Assembly: GCA_965373045.1 (NCBI GenBank)
Contig: CBDVEQ010000068.1
Span: 1-12,315 of the forward strand
Source of the DNA: DAOVDI01 sp965373045
GTDB lineage: Bacteria; Acidobacteriota; Aminicenantia; Aminicenantales; Aminicenantaceae
Direction of reading: 5' to 3'
Length of the DNA: 12,315 bases
The notes below the pieces were generated by a model. The model saw nothing but the letters and a program-made list of their open reading frames with translations, had not been told where the DNA came from and did no database searches. Below are positions 7,581-12,315 of the stretch, piece by piece. Position numbers and translations under genes: made by a program. Each line of letters starts with the position of its first letter. Position 1 is the first letter of the stretch.

Positions 7581-7690
7581 ATTCTCAACAACTCGAATTT
7601 TAATCTATTTAAAATACAAAAAAAAGGGGTATAAGAAAAAATCAAATAAAAATGAGACTATTTTGATCTGTTCTCTGTCTATATAACTGT

Positions 7691-7730
7691 CTATAGAAGT
7701 CCTTAGAAGTCTATTGGAGTCGTCGAAGTC
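7691..7730. repeat. Degenerate 10-bp tandem repeat, four units
   Basis: The units are CTATAGAAGT, CCTTAGAAGT, CTATTGGAGT and CGTCGAAGTC, with spacing of exactly one helical turn. The sequence decays into GAAGAAGGCC on the right. It is non-coding. Confidence 0.6.
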
Positions 7731-7840
7731 GAAGAAGGCCAAGGGCGGCTAACGCCAGCGAGAAATTGTGAAAGGTGAAAGCCAGAAAAGTAATTTAAAT
7801 AGCTTTGGGCGAAGCTGCTTTCAGCCTTGGGCTCTTCTTC

Positions 7841-7868
7841 TTTGGCCTTTGGCCTTTCAGCTTTGGCC
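7841..7868. repeat. 7-bp tandem repeat (TTTGGCC), four units
   Basis: The units are TTTGGCC, TTTGGCC, TTTCAGC and TTTGGCC, in a non-coding pyrimidine-rich stretch. Confidence 0.6.
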
Positions 7869-7932
7869 TCTTCTCGAACCCTTTACATCAACTACCGAAT
7901 GCTATATAAAAAGTTATGTTAGGCTATCGCAA

Positions 7933-7950
7933 ATTTTTATGAATAATTCA
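7933..7950 (-). repeat. Dispersed repeat copy (TGAATTATTCATAAAAAT)
   Basis: The 18 bases are identical to the copy at 2457-2474. The next bases on the outer side (CTC before TGAAT on the minus strand) resemble the CTCC of the 10236 copy. It is in direct orientation with the copy at 8678-8695 on the other side of the SLOG gene. Confidence 0.75.
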
Positions 7951-8161
7951 GAGACTGCTTTATTCACAAGTCGATATGCGCGACGTGGCGTATGAAGCTG
8001 TATTCATATACTGCGAACGGAACACGACGAAGCCACTGCGAAGAGATCGGCTCGCCCGTAGGGGAAAAGATGTCGACTTAATTTAGAAAAAAGTCAATAA
8101 AGTAAGCATTGAATTTGGTGCATACAATATTAATAATATACAAGGCTTAAGTCATTGAAAA

Positions 8162-8190
8162 TTGTTAATACTGTCGACAGATTTTATAAA
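8162..8190 (+). promoter_or_regulatory. Putative sigma70 promoter of the SLOG-family gene
   Basis: TTGTTA (8162-8167, 4/6 match) and TATAAA (8185-8190, 5/6 match) are separated by 17 bp. Transcription would begin near 8197, leaving a leader of only about 20 nt that includes AGGA (8197-8200). The palindrome CTGTCGACAG lies in the spacer. This is a pattern match only. Confidence 0.45.
8171..8180. promoter_or_regulatory. 10-bp palindrome CTGTCGACAG, possible operator
   Basis: This perfect palindrome lies between the -35-like and -10-like hexamers upstream of the SLOG gene. A protein bound there would block RNA polymerase. No cognate regulator is encoded in the window. Confidence 0.4.
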
Positions 8191-8216
8191 TAAAGCAGGA
8201 TAAATGGTGCAAGTAA

Positions 8217-8669
8217 ATGAACTATAGAAAAAGAATAAGGGTTGGAGTTATCGGCGGGACAAGCGCAAATGCAGAGCATTTGGAAACCGCTTTCCTCGTA
8301 GGAGAGTTGATTGCCAGGAATAATGCGGTTCTTGTTTGCGGAGGCTTGAGCGGGGTAATGAATGCGGCCTCCAGAGGGGCGAAAAAGGAAGGCGGCATGA
8401 GCATAGGGATCCTTCCTGGGAATAACCGGGAGGATGCAAATCCATATATCGATATCCCTATCGCAACAGGTATGGGGTACACACGTAACGCCCTTGTTGT
8501 TATGAATTCAGATGTTCTTATCGCCATTGACGGCCAGTACGGAACGCTGAGTGAGATTGCTTACGGATGTGTCCAGGGAAAAAGAATCATCGGCATTGGG
8601 ACCTGGGATATCAAGGGCGTCATCAGAGCCGATTCTGCTGAGGAAGCAGTTGATCTTGCTCTAAAGTGA
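8217..8669 (+). CDS. SLOG-superfamily (TIGR00725 / LOG-like) nucleotide-binding protein
   Basis: This 150-residue protein has a single Rossmann-like SLOG domain, related to LOG phosphoribohydrolases often misannotated as lysine decarboxylases. Visible motifs are VGVIGGTSAN (9-18), CGGLSGVMNAASRGA (41-55), GILPGNN (64-70), GMGYTRN (85-91) and GQYGTLSE (106-113), the last matching the PGGxGTxxE motif of LOG enzymes with a changed start. Length is typical of the TIGR00725 group (about 160 residues), whose substrate is not established; binding of a nucleotide or nucleotide sugar is likely. The codon before the ATG at 8217 is TAA, so the frame cannot begin earlier. The best ribosome-binding match (AGGA, 8197-8200) is closer to an overlapping seven-codon frame (8204-8227) that ends just inside the gene, so coupled translation is possible. 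The gene is convergent with the radA remnant, 23 nt away. Confidence 0.88.
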   Translation: MNYRKRIRVGVIGGTSANAEHLETAFLVGELIARNNAVLVCGGLSGVMNAASRGAKKEGGMSIGILPGNNREDANPYIDIPIATGMGYTRNALVVMNSDVLIAIDGQYGTLSEIAYGCVQGKRIIGIGTWDIKGVIRADSAEEAVDLALK

Positions 8670-8677
8670 ATTTTAAA

Positions 8678-8695
8678 ATATTTATGAATAGTTCA
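8678..8695 (-). repeat. Dispersed repeat copy supplying the radA remnant's stop codon
   Basis: TGAACTATTCATAAATAT on the minus strand matches the 18-nt consensus at 16 positions. Its first three bases (TGA, 8695-8693) are the stop codon of the truncated radA frame, so the breakpoint lies at the repeat edge. Confidence 0.7.
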
Positions 8696-8905
8696 AATTA
8701 ACCCGGACTTTATCCTCTCTCTTTTTGCCTCCTTTATTTCTTCGTAAAGGACGGGCTCGGAAGGCGGGAAAGAAAATTTAACCGCAGCCTCCTCTTCGAT
8801 TTCTTCAACCAAGGTGTTCCATTCACCACAATTGGGGCGTTTCTCCAACCACTTCGGAGAATGGAAGCCACAGTTCTGGCAGACAAAATTTGTCTTAGTC
8901 TTCAT
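8693..8905 (-). pseudogene. radA: Truncated radA remnant (zinc-finger region only)
   Basis: Intact RadA (about 450 residues) is a RecA-like helicase that drives branch migration in recombinational repair. Only 70 codons remain here. The start, TNFVCQNCGFHSPKWL and then PNCGEWNTLVEE, is unmistakably the RadA N-terminus, and the frame ends at ERIKSGLI, where RadA normally continues into E-x-DRVLGGG and the ATPase domain. No Walker motifs, KNRFG motif or Lon-like domain follow. The third zinc-binding cysteine is also lost: Cys9, Cys12 and Cys26 remain, but residue 23 is Arg (CGC where TGC is expected). The stop codon lies in a dispersed repeat. The ATG shares one base with the stop of the MCE gene (TAATG), so the fragment is probably still transcribed and translated with the mla operon. 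A functional small zinc-ribbon protein is unlikely given the missing ligand. Confidence 0.85.
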
Positions 8906-10209
8906 TAAAAACCAAACTCCAGACCGAAATATATTTCTCTCTTTGGAGCCAAAGTGAAATCATCTATCCCAAACAGAAGATAAAAAGATCTGGAAGCAGC
9001 ATATCTTGTCCAAACCCTGAAATGGGGACGAGGATGGCGGTTGAAATCAAAACTCTCTAAAGAGAACTTTAACCTGTCGCCTGCAACATAATAATCGAGT
9101 CCTGCCCCAATCTCAGATTCCATAATGCCGGCTCTAAGAGAAAAGCTTCCCCATCGCACTCCTCCCTGCGCGGAATAAACAAATTTATCTAACCACGGAT
9201 CATGGATAATCTGAGCCAGCAAATACTTTTTTTTCTCTGACCACAGGGCAAGGCTGAAGTAATTCTTCAACCTTTTGCTCCTGCCATAATACTCTGTCGT
9301 TAATCCCCCCGTAATTTTAATGTTAGAAACTGGATGGATGATTCTCTCCAGCTCACTTACAGCAGCTTCGGCTTTTTCGTATAACTCCTTTTGATGAATA
9401 AGTTTGCCCAGCGTCCCTTCACCTCTGTTAATCTTGTCTAACGATTCATTGAGGAGACTAAAAGATTCTTCTGTTTTTGTGATGAGGCCCTTTATGCTTT
9501 CCAGGTTTAATTTAATACTCTCCCTGTTCTCCTCCGCCATATCTTTTAAAAGAGCGATCAATTCACCCAAATTCTGTGAGACCTCATCAATTCTTTGTTC
9601 AAACTTCTGAAAAGCTTGAGAAGAGCGCTGAAGTCCCTGCTGGAGTTCCCCCTCGTTTGCTACGAAGAATTCTTTTAAATCCGAAGTGAAAGAAGACAGA
9701 TTCCTGAGGGTATCTTTAAAATTGGCCCTCGACTCTTCCTCTCCGATAATCCCTTTTAGAATCTTTCCCATTTCTATAAATTCAGTGCCTAACGAGTCCA
9801 TAAGGGTTCCCATCTGGTCAAAACTCACATAGGGCATCCCCCCGATTGTTTCTCCTGGTTTGTAAAAATCTGTAGCTTCTTCAGGTACGATCTCGATGTA
9901 CCTTTCTCCTAATATCCCCAGAGCGGCCATGGTGGCTTTAGAACCACGCGGCACTGCGACTCCGGAGTCTATATTCATCAAAATCTCAGCTTTGTTTCCC
10001 TTCAACCTGATATCCTTAATATATCCAACTTTTACGCCTGCCATCCTCACCGCTGTTCTCTTTTCCAGGCCTTCAGCGGAATCAAAAGAAACAGAGAGAA
10101 GATAACCTTTTTTGAAAAGAACGCTGAAATCTCCTATGACGAATATGAATGTCCCAAGAATAGAAAGAGCAACAACTATGAATATTCCGATTTTTAACTC
10201 CCGGGTCAA
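8905..10209 (-). CDS. mlaD: MlaD-type MCE protein with predicted C-terminal beta-barrel
   Basis: This 434-residue protein is the substrate-binding part of a phospholipid transport system. Residues about 7-27 form a single inner-membrane anchor. The MCE domain spans about 36-112, with VSFDSAEGLEKRTAVRMAGV, VGYIKDIRL and ILGERYIEIVP. Residues about 130-290 are a long periplasmic helical segment. The last 140 residues (about 296-434) alternate polar and hydrophobic residues in roughly ten short strands rich in Tyr, Trp and Phe, and end EIYFGLEFGF, with the terminal aromatic residue typical of outer-membrane barrels. Escherichia coli MlaD (183 residues) lacks the last two parts; a fused barrel is known for Veillonella parvula MlaD, interpreted as a transenvelope bridge. 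Translation starts at TTG (10209), supported by AGGAGG five bases upstream. The gap after mlaF holds a 163-bp inserted element. Confidence 0.93.
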   Translation of the reverse strand: MTRELKIGIFIVVALSILGTFIFVIGDFSVLFKKGYLLSVSFDSAEGLEKRTAVRMAGVKVGYIKDIRLKGNKAEILMNIDSGVAVPRGSKATMAALGILGERYIEIVPEEATDFYKPGETIGGMPYVSFDQMGTLMDSLGTEFIEMGKILKGIIGEEESRANFKDTLRNLSSFTSDLKEFFVANEGELQQGLQRSSQAFQKFEQRIDEVSQNLGELIALLKDMAEENRESIKLNLESIKGLITKTEESFSLLNESLDKINRGEGTLGKLIHQKELYEKAEAAVSELERIIHPVSNIKITGGLTTEYYGRSKRLKNYFSLALWSEKKKYLLAQIIHDPWLDKFVYSAQGGVRWGSFSLRAGIMESEIGAGLDYYVAGDRLKFSLESFDFNRHPRPHFRVWTRYAASRSFYLLFGIDDFTLAPKREIYFGLEFGF

Positions 10210-10214
10210 TCTAA

Positions 10215-10220
10215 CCTCCT
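10215..10220 (-). promoter_or_regulatory. Consensus Shine-Dalgarno AGGAGG for the TTG start of mlaD
   Basis: AGGAGG on the minus strand is five bases from the TTG at 10209. This is the strongest ribosome-binding site noted in the window, and it compensates for the weak start codon. It lies outside the inserted element. Confidence 0.8.
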
Positions 10221-10235
10221 CACTCTCAGTATTCT

Positions 10236-10398
10236 CCTGAATTATTCATAAAAACTGCCGATACCCTTGTTTATTTTTGATGATATCAGCTTTTTTGCAT
10301 GCTATTTCACAATAGCATGATAAGCAATTCTACCATTTTCTCTTCTACATTTAATCGGTATTTTTTAATTCTTATTAATAATATATGAATAATCCAGG
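10236..10398. mobile_element. 163-bp MITE-like element with 15-bp terminal inverted repeats
   Basis: The left end CCTGAATTATTCATA (10236-10250) and right end TATGAATAATCCAGG (10384-10398) are inverted repeats matching at 14 of 15 bases. The interior is AT-rich, non-coding and holds a perfect hairpin (10298-10319). Without it, mlaF and mlaD would be about 58 nt apart, so it looks inserted into the operon. No target-site duplication is visible (attct left, tgggt right), so the copy is either old or not a transposition product. The ends match the dispersed repeat found elsewhere in the window. Confidence 0.5.
10298..10319. other. Perfect 9-bp stem-loop inside the element
   Basis: CATGCTATT, loop TCAC, AATAGCATG. 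A run of six T precedes it on the plus strand. On the minus (operon) strand the stem is followed by C and six A, not by T, so it is not a canonical terminator for mlaF. It could be a processing or stability element in the mlaF-mlaD mRNA. Confidence 0.5.
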
Positions 10399-10430
10399 TG
10401 GGTAAATAATAATACTTTCAGCTTTATTTT

Positions 10431-11177
10431 TCACCAATTTTTAATAGGTCCTTTAGCCCGGCCACGAATAAACTGCTGGATGACCGGATTCTCGGAGTTT
10501 CGGATTTCCTCAGGAGTCGCTACCTCGACGATCTTCCCCTCATAAAGCATGGCAATCCTGTCTGCAACCTTATAAGTACTAACTATATCATGGGTTATGA
10601 CAATCGTGGATACATTCATTTCTCTTTTCATCATGTTGATCAAATCATTTATAGCATCGGCCCTGATCGGATCAATACCAGTGGAAGGCTCATCATAGAG
10701 AATGATATCCGGCCGATAGGCGATCGCGCGTGCCAGCCCAACTCTCTTCCTCATGCCTCCACTGAGCTCATGGGGCATTAAGCCCTCACATTCTTTTAAT
10801 CCGACCTTGTCTAAGCTTTCGGCCACCACCTCTTGAATTCTTTCCTGCGAAAAATCCGTGTGCCTTTCCAGGCCAAAGCTTACATTCTGCGCAACTGTCA
10901 TGGAATCAAAGAGTGCAACTCCCTGAAAGAGCATTCCAAATCTTCGAGTAATCTTGTGAAGTTCATCATCCTTAAGACTGGTGATCTCGACTCCATCCAC
11001 AAAAATCTGCCCCTTATCGGGCCTGAGGATTCCGATGATGTGCTTTATGAGCACACTTTTCCCTGATCCGGACTGGCCAATAACAGCCAGAGTTTCCCCC
11101 TGTTTAAGGTCGAGGTTAACACCTTGCAGGACCTTTTTCAGGCCAAAAGCTTTATGAAGATCGACAATCCGAATCAT
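10431..11177 (-). CDS. mlaF: MlaF-type ABC transporter ATP-binding subunit
   Basis: This 248-residue ATPase powers lipid movement through the MlaE permease at the inner membrane. All ABC motifs are intact: Walker A GQSGSGKS (34-41), Q-loop Gln85 in LFQGVALFDSMT, signature LSGGM (138-142), Walker B IILYDE (158-163), D-loop STGIDP and H-loop His196 in THD. The LFQGVALFDSMTVAQNV stretch is characteristic of the MlaF branch. The C-terminal tail ends FIRGRAKGPIKNW, in the region where E. coli MlaF contacts its neighbour. The ATG at 11177 follows the mlaE stop by five bases, so the two are surely co-transcribed, although the Shine-Dalgarno is weak. The downstream gap of 221 nt is filled mostly by the 163-bp element. 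Confidence 0.96.
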   Translation of the reverse strand: MIRIVDLHKAFGLKKVLQGVNLDLKQGETLAVIGQSGSGKSVLIKHIIGILRPDKGQIFVDGVEITSLKDDELHKITRRFGMLFQGVALFDSMTVAQNVSFGLERHTDFSQERIQEVVAESLDKVGLKECEGLMPHELSGGMRKRVGLARAIAYRPDIILYDEPSTGIDPIRADAINDLINMMKREMNVSTIVITHDIVSTYKVADRIAMLYEGKIVEVATPEEIRNSENPVIQQFIRGRAKGPIKNW

Positions 11178-11182
11178 TTTCT

Positions 11183-11968
11183 CTAAATGGAGGGGAGCGC
11201 TTTGCTGAGAAAAAAGTTTACGATTAAAATGCTGATACTGGCTATCACAACTGTCTTGGTCGTTGCCTTCCCCACGCCTTCAGCTCCACCCGCAGCTCTC
11301 AATCCCTGCCAACAGCCTATTAAAGCGATGATGATCCCAAAAACCGCCGCTTTTATAAGACCCCCTGCAATGTCCCATAATTCAATATAGTGCAAAGTAT
11401 TTCTGAGGTAAAGAATCTTGTTAACACCCATGATGTAAACATTATAGAAGAAACCGCCAGCAATGCCGATTATATCCCCATACATTGTCAGACAAGGAAG
11501 CATGATGAAGCAGGCCAGAACTCGAGGGACAACAAGGTAGCGGGTGGGATTCGCTCCCAAACTGAAGAGGGCATCAATCTGTTCGGTTATTTTCATCGTC
11601 CCAATTTCTGCAGCGATTGCCGAACCCACTCGCCCTGTAACCATTAAGCCAACCAAAATAGGAATAAATTCTTTCGTTAGGCCTAGAGAAAGCATAGGCC
11701 CTCCATAGGCCTCTGAACCCGGCCCGATGTACTTGTGAAAACCCACGTATGTCTGGAGCCCAAAAACAAGACCGGCAAAGGCTGCGGTCAGAGATACAAC
11801 AGGCAGTGACCTGACGCCTATTTCCTCAAGCTGTTGAATGAACACTTTCCTTTCCCAGGGCTTTTTAAACATGTTTTTAAGCACCTTGGATAGGAGCAGA
11901 CCGACCTCTCCGACTTGCTGAAAAAAGGAATAAAAATAGTTAAGTAGGGATTTTGGTTTCTGGAACAT
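11183..11968 (-). CDS. mlaE: MlaE-family ABC transporter permease
   Basis: This 261-residue inner-membrane permease of the MCE/Mla lipid transport system has normal family length. After a charged amphipathic N-terminal helix (about 1-50, the interfacial helix in MlaE structures) come about five hydrophobic segments: about 55-75, 100-115, 150-180, 200-225 and 240-257. The family hallmark GLMVTGRVGSAIAAEIGTMK, followed by TEQIDAL, is complete. PTRYLVVPRVLA and GGAEGVGKATTKTVV near the end are also typical. It is the first gene of the operon, with a sigma70-like promoter centred about 110 nt upstream. No strong Shine-Dalgarno precedes the ATG at 11968 (TCTGAAA is the nearest purine run). Transport direction, towards or away from the outer membrane, cannot be read from the sequence. 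Confidence 0.95.
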   Translation of the reverse strand: MFQKPKSLLNYFYSFFQQVGEVGLLLSKVLKNMFKKPWERKVFIQQLEEIGVRSLPVVSLTAAFAGLVFGLQTYVGFHKYIGPGSEAYGGPMLSLGLTKEFIPILVGLMVTGRVGSAIAAEIGTMKITEQIDALFSLGANPTRYLVVPRVLACFIMLPCLTMYGDIIGIAGGFFYNVYIMGVNKILYLRNTLHYIELWDIAGGLIKAAVFGIIIALIGCWQGLRAAGGAEGVGKATTKTVVIASISILIVNFFLSKALPSI

Positions 11969-12064
11969 TTTCAGACTTTACTAGATAGGAACTTGGTTTT
12001 TTTGTTCATGATAATCTCCGCCCAATTTCATCAAATTTTCACCATCTGAGCTGCCTCATTAAAA

Positions 12065-12093
12065 ATGATAAACAGAATAACATGTCCAGTCAA
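12065..12093 (-). promoter_or_regulatory. Putative sigma70 promoter of the mla operon
   Basis: On the minus strand TTGACT (12093-12088, 5/6 match) and TATCAT (12070-12065, 5/6 match) are exactly 17 bp apart. Transcription would start near 12058, giving a leader of about 90 nt before mlaE. This is the best promoter match in the window. Confidence 0.6.
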
Positions 12094-12172
12094 TGAAAAA
12101 TACACAGGAAAGGGAAAATTTCAGTGAGCAGAGATTGTAATTCAAGAAACACGCCAGAATGGTTACCATCCC

Positions 12173-12201
12173 TTAACTTACCCTATAAGCCGCTAAGTTA
12201 A
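12173..12201. repeat. Inverted repeat TTAACTTA / TAAGTTAA
   Basis: Perfect 8-bp arms (12173-12180 and 12194-12201) are separated by 13 nt, about 80 bp upstream of the mla -35 hexamer. Centre-to-centre spacing is 21 bp, two helical turns, so it could be a regulator site as well as a hairpin. Confidence 0.4.
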
Positions 12202-12220
12202 ACTTTAGCCAGAAGTTAAA

Positions 12221-12263
12221 AGTTGTAAACTGCTGTTTTCTTTCAGAGGAGAAAACAACAACT
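12221..12263 (-). terminator. Possible hairpin terminator reading on the minus strand
   Basis: The arms are AGTTGT (12221-12226) with ACAACT (12258-12263) and TGTTTTCT (12234-12241) with AGAAAACA (12250-12257). There is a 7-nt bulge and an 8-nt loop. On the minus strand the structure is followed by TTTTAACTT. It may end transcription of a gene beyond the right edge, but the stem is AT-rich. Confidence 0.35.
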
Positions 12264-12315
12264 TCTCTTTACAGAAATAGGGCGTCACAAAAATAGTTTT
12301 ACTGACCAAAACTCC

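Larger units (their letters stand above)
7568..8216. other. 649-nt gene-free divergent intergenic region
   Basis: This region separates the minus-strand glycosyltransferase run from the plus-strand SLOG gene. It contains a 10-bp-period degenerate repeat (7691-7730), a small GGCG/CGCC hairpin (7744-7756), a 7-bp-period repeat (7841-7868), a dispersed repeat copy (7933-7950) and a promoter-like site (8162-8190). The only open frame of note (7768-7995) has low-complexity composition and no start signals. No tRNA or recognisable small RNA was found. No confident promoter for the minus-strand genes could be picked in the AT-rich stretch 7580-7690. Confidence 0.6.
11969..12315. other. 347-nt gene-free region upstream of mlaE
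   Basis: No protein-coding frame of useful length lies here on either strand. Besides the mla promoter it holds two inverted repeats (12173-12201 and 12221-12263). No transcription-factor family could be assigned to them and no RNA gene was recognised. Confidence 0.6.

Noticed and set aside
7568..7645. N-terminal extension of the 68-residue protein to a start at 7645
   Set aside because: AAGGAG is placed seven bases before the ATG at 7567, and the extension reads as AT-rich non-coding sequence.
7640..7930. CRISPR-like array suggested by the clustered repeats
   Set aside because: Units are 7-10 bp, contiguous and degenerate, with no spacers and no cas genes nearby.
7768..7995. Open frame of 75 codons in the intergenic region
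   Set aside because: It runs through the TTTGGCC repeat and the dispersed repeat, has low-complexity composition (repeated Trp-Pro-Leu), no Shine-Dalgarno and no recognisable motif.

Overview
The window looks like chromosome from a Gram-negative (diderm) bacterium, probably Desulfobacterota or a related lineage. This is inferred from a complete MlaE/MlaF/MlaD-type lipid transport operon whose MCE protein ends in an outer-membrane-barrel-like domain, a radA remnant directly behind it, a MglA-type small GTPase and a block of GT4 glycosyltransferases. The composition is moderately AT-rich. No rRNA, tRNA or CRISPR array was seen, and no intact transposase.

Left part (1-7567). The first gene, on the + strand, is the C-terminal two thirds of imidazolonepropionase (hutI, histidine degradation). 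It converges, with a 22-nt gap, on a long minus-strand run. In transcription order that run is: two small helical proteins of unknown function (7567-7361 and 7318-6809); three GT4 glycosyltransferases joined by ATGA stop/start overlaps (6602-5535, 5538-4471, 4474-3290); a MglA-like GTPase with an extra C-terminal segment (3279-2491); and a YifB/ComM-type AAA+ ATPase (2415-892). The first five genes look like part of a surface-polysaccharide locus.

Middle part (7568-8905). A gene-free stretch of about 650 nt holds short degenerate tandem repeats with 10-bp and 7-bp periods, one copy of an interspersed repeat, and a promoter-like site with a 10-bp palindrome in its spacer. That site precedes a + strand SLOG/TIGR00725-type nucleotide-binding gene (8217-8669). 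This gene converges on a 70-codon remnant of radA that keeps only the N-terminal zinc-finger region, with one cysteine replaced, and stops inside a repeat copy.

Right part (8905-12315). A minus-strand operon encodes permease MlaE, ATPase MlaF and a 434-residue MCE protein with a predicted C-terminal beta-barrel. A good sigma70-type promoter lies about 90 nt upstream of mlaE. A 163-bp element with inverted-repeat ends sits between mlaF and mlaD.

The most notable non-coding signal is a short dispersed repeat, consensus CCTGAATTATTCATAAAAAT, seen at six places, all between genes or at a broken gene end. One pair bounds the 163-bp MITE-like element and one copy supplies the stop codon of the radA remnant. 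The most notable protein signals are the MCE-barrel fusion (a candidate one-piece periplasm-spanning lipid conduit), a YifB protein lacking its usual cysteine cluster, and the two small proteins with a shared D-I-M/I-K-x-R-I-like helix at the head of the glycosyltransferase operon.
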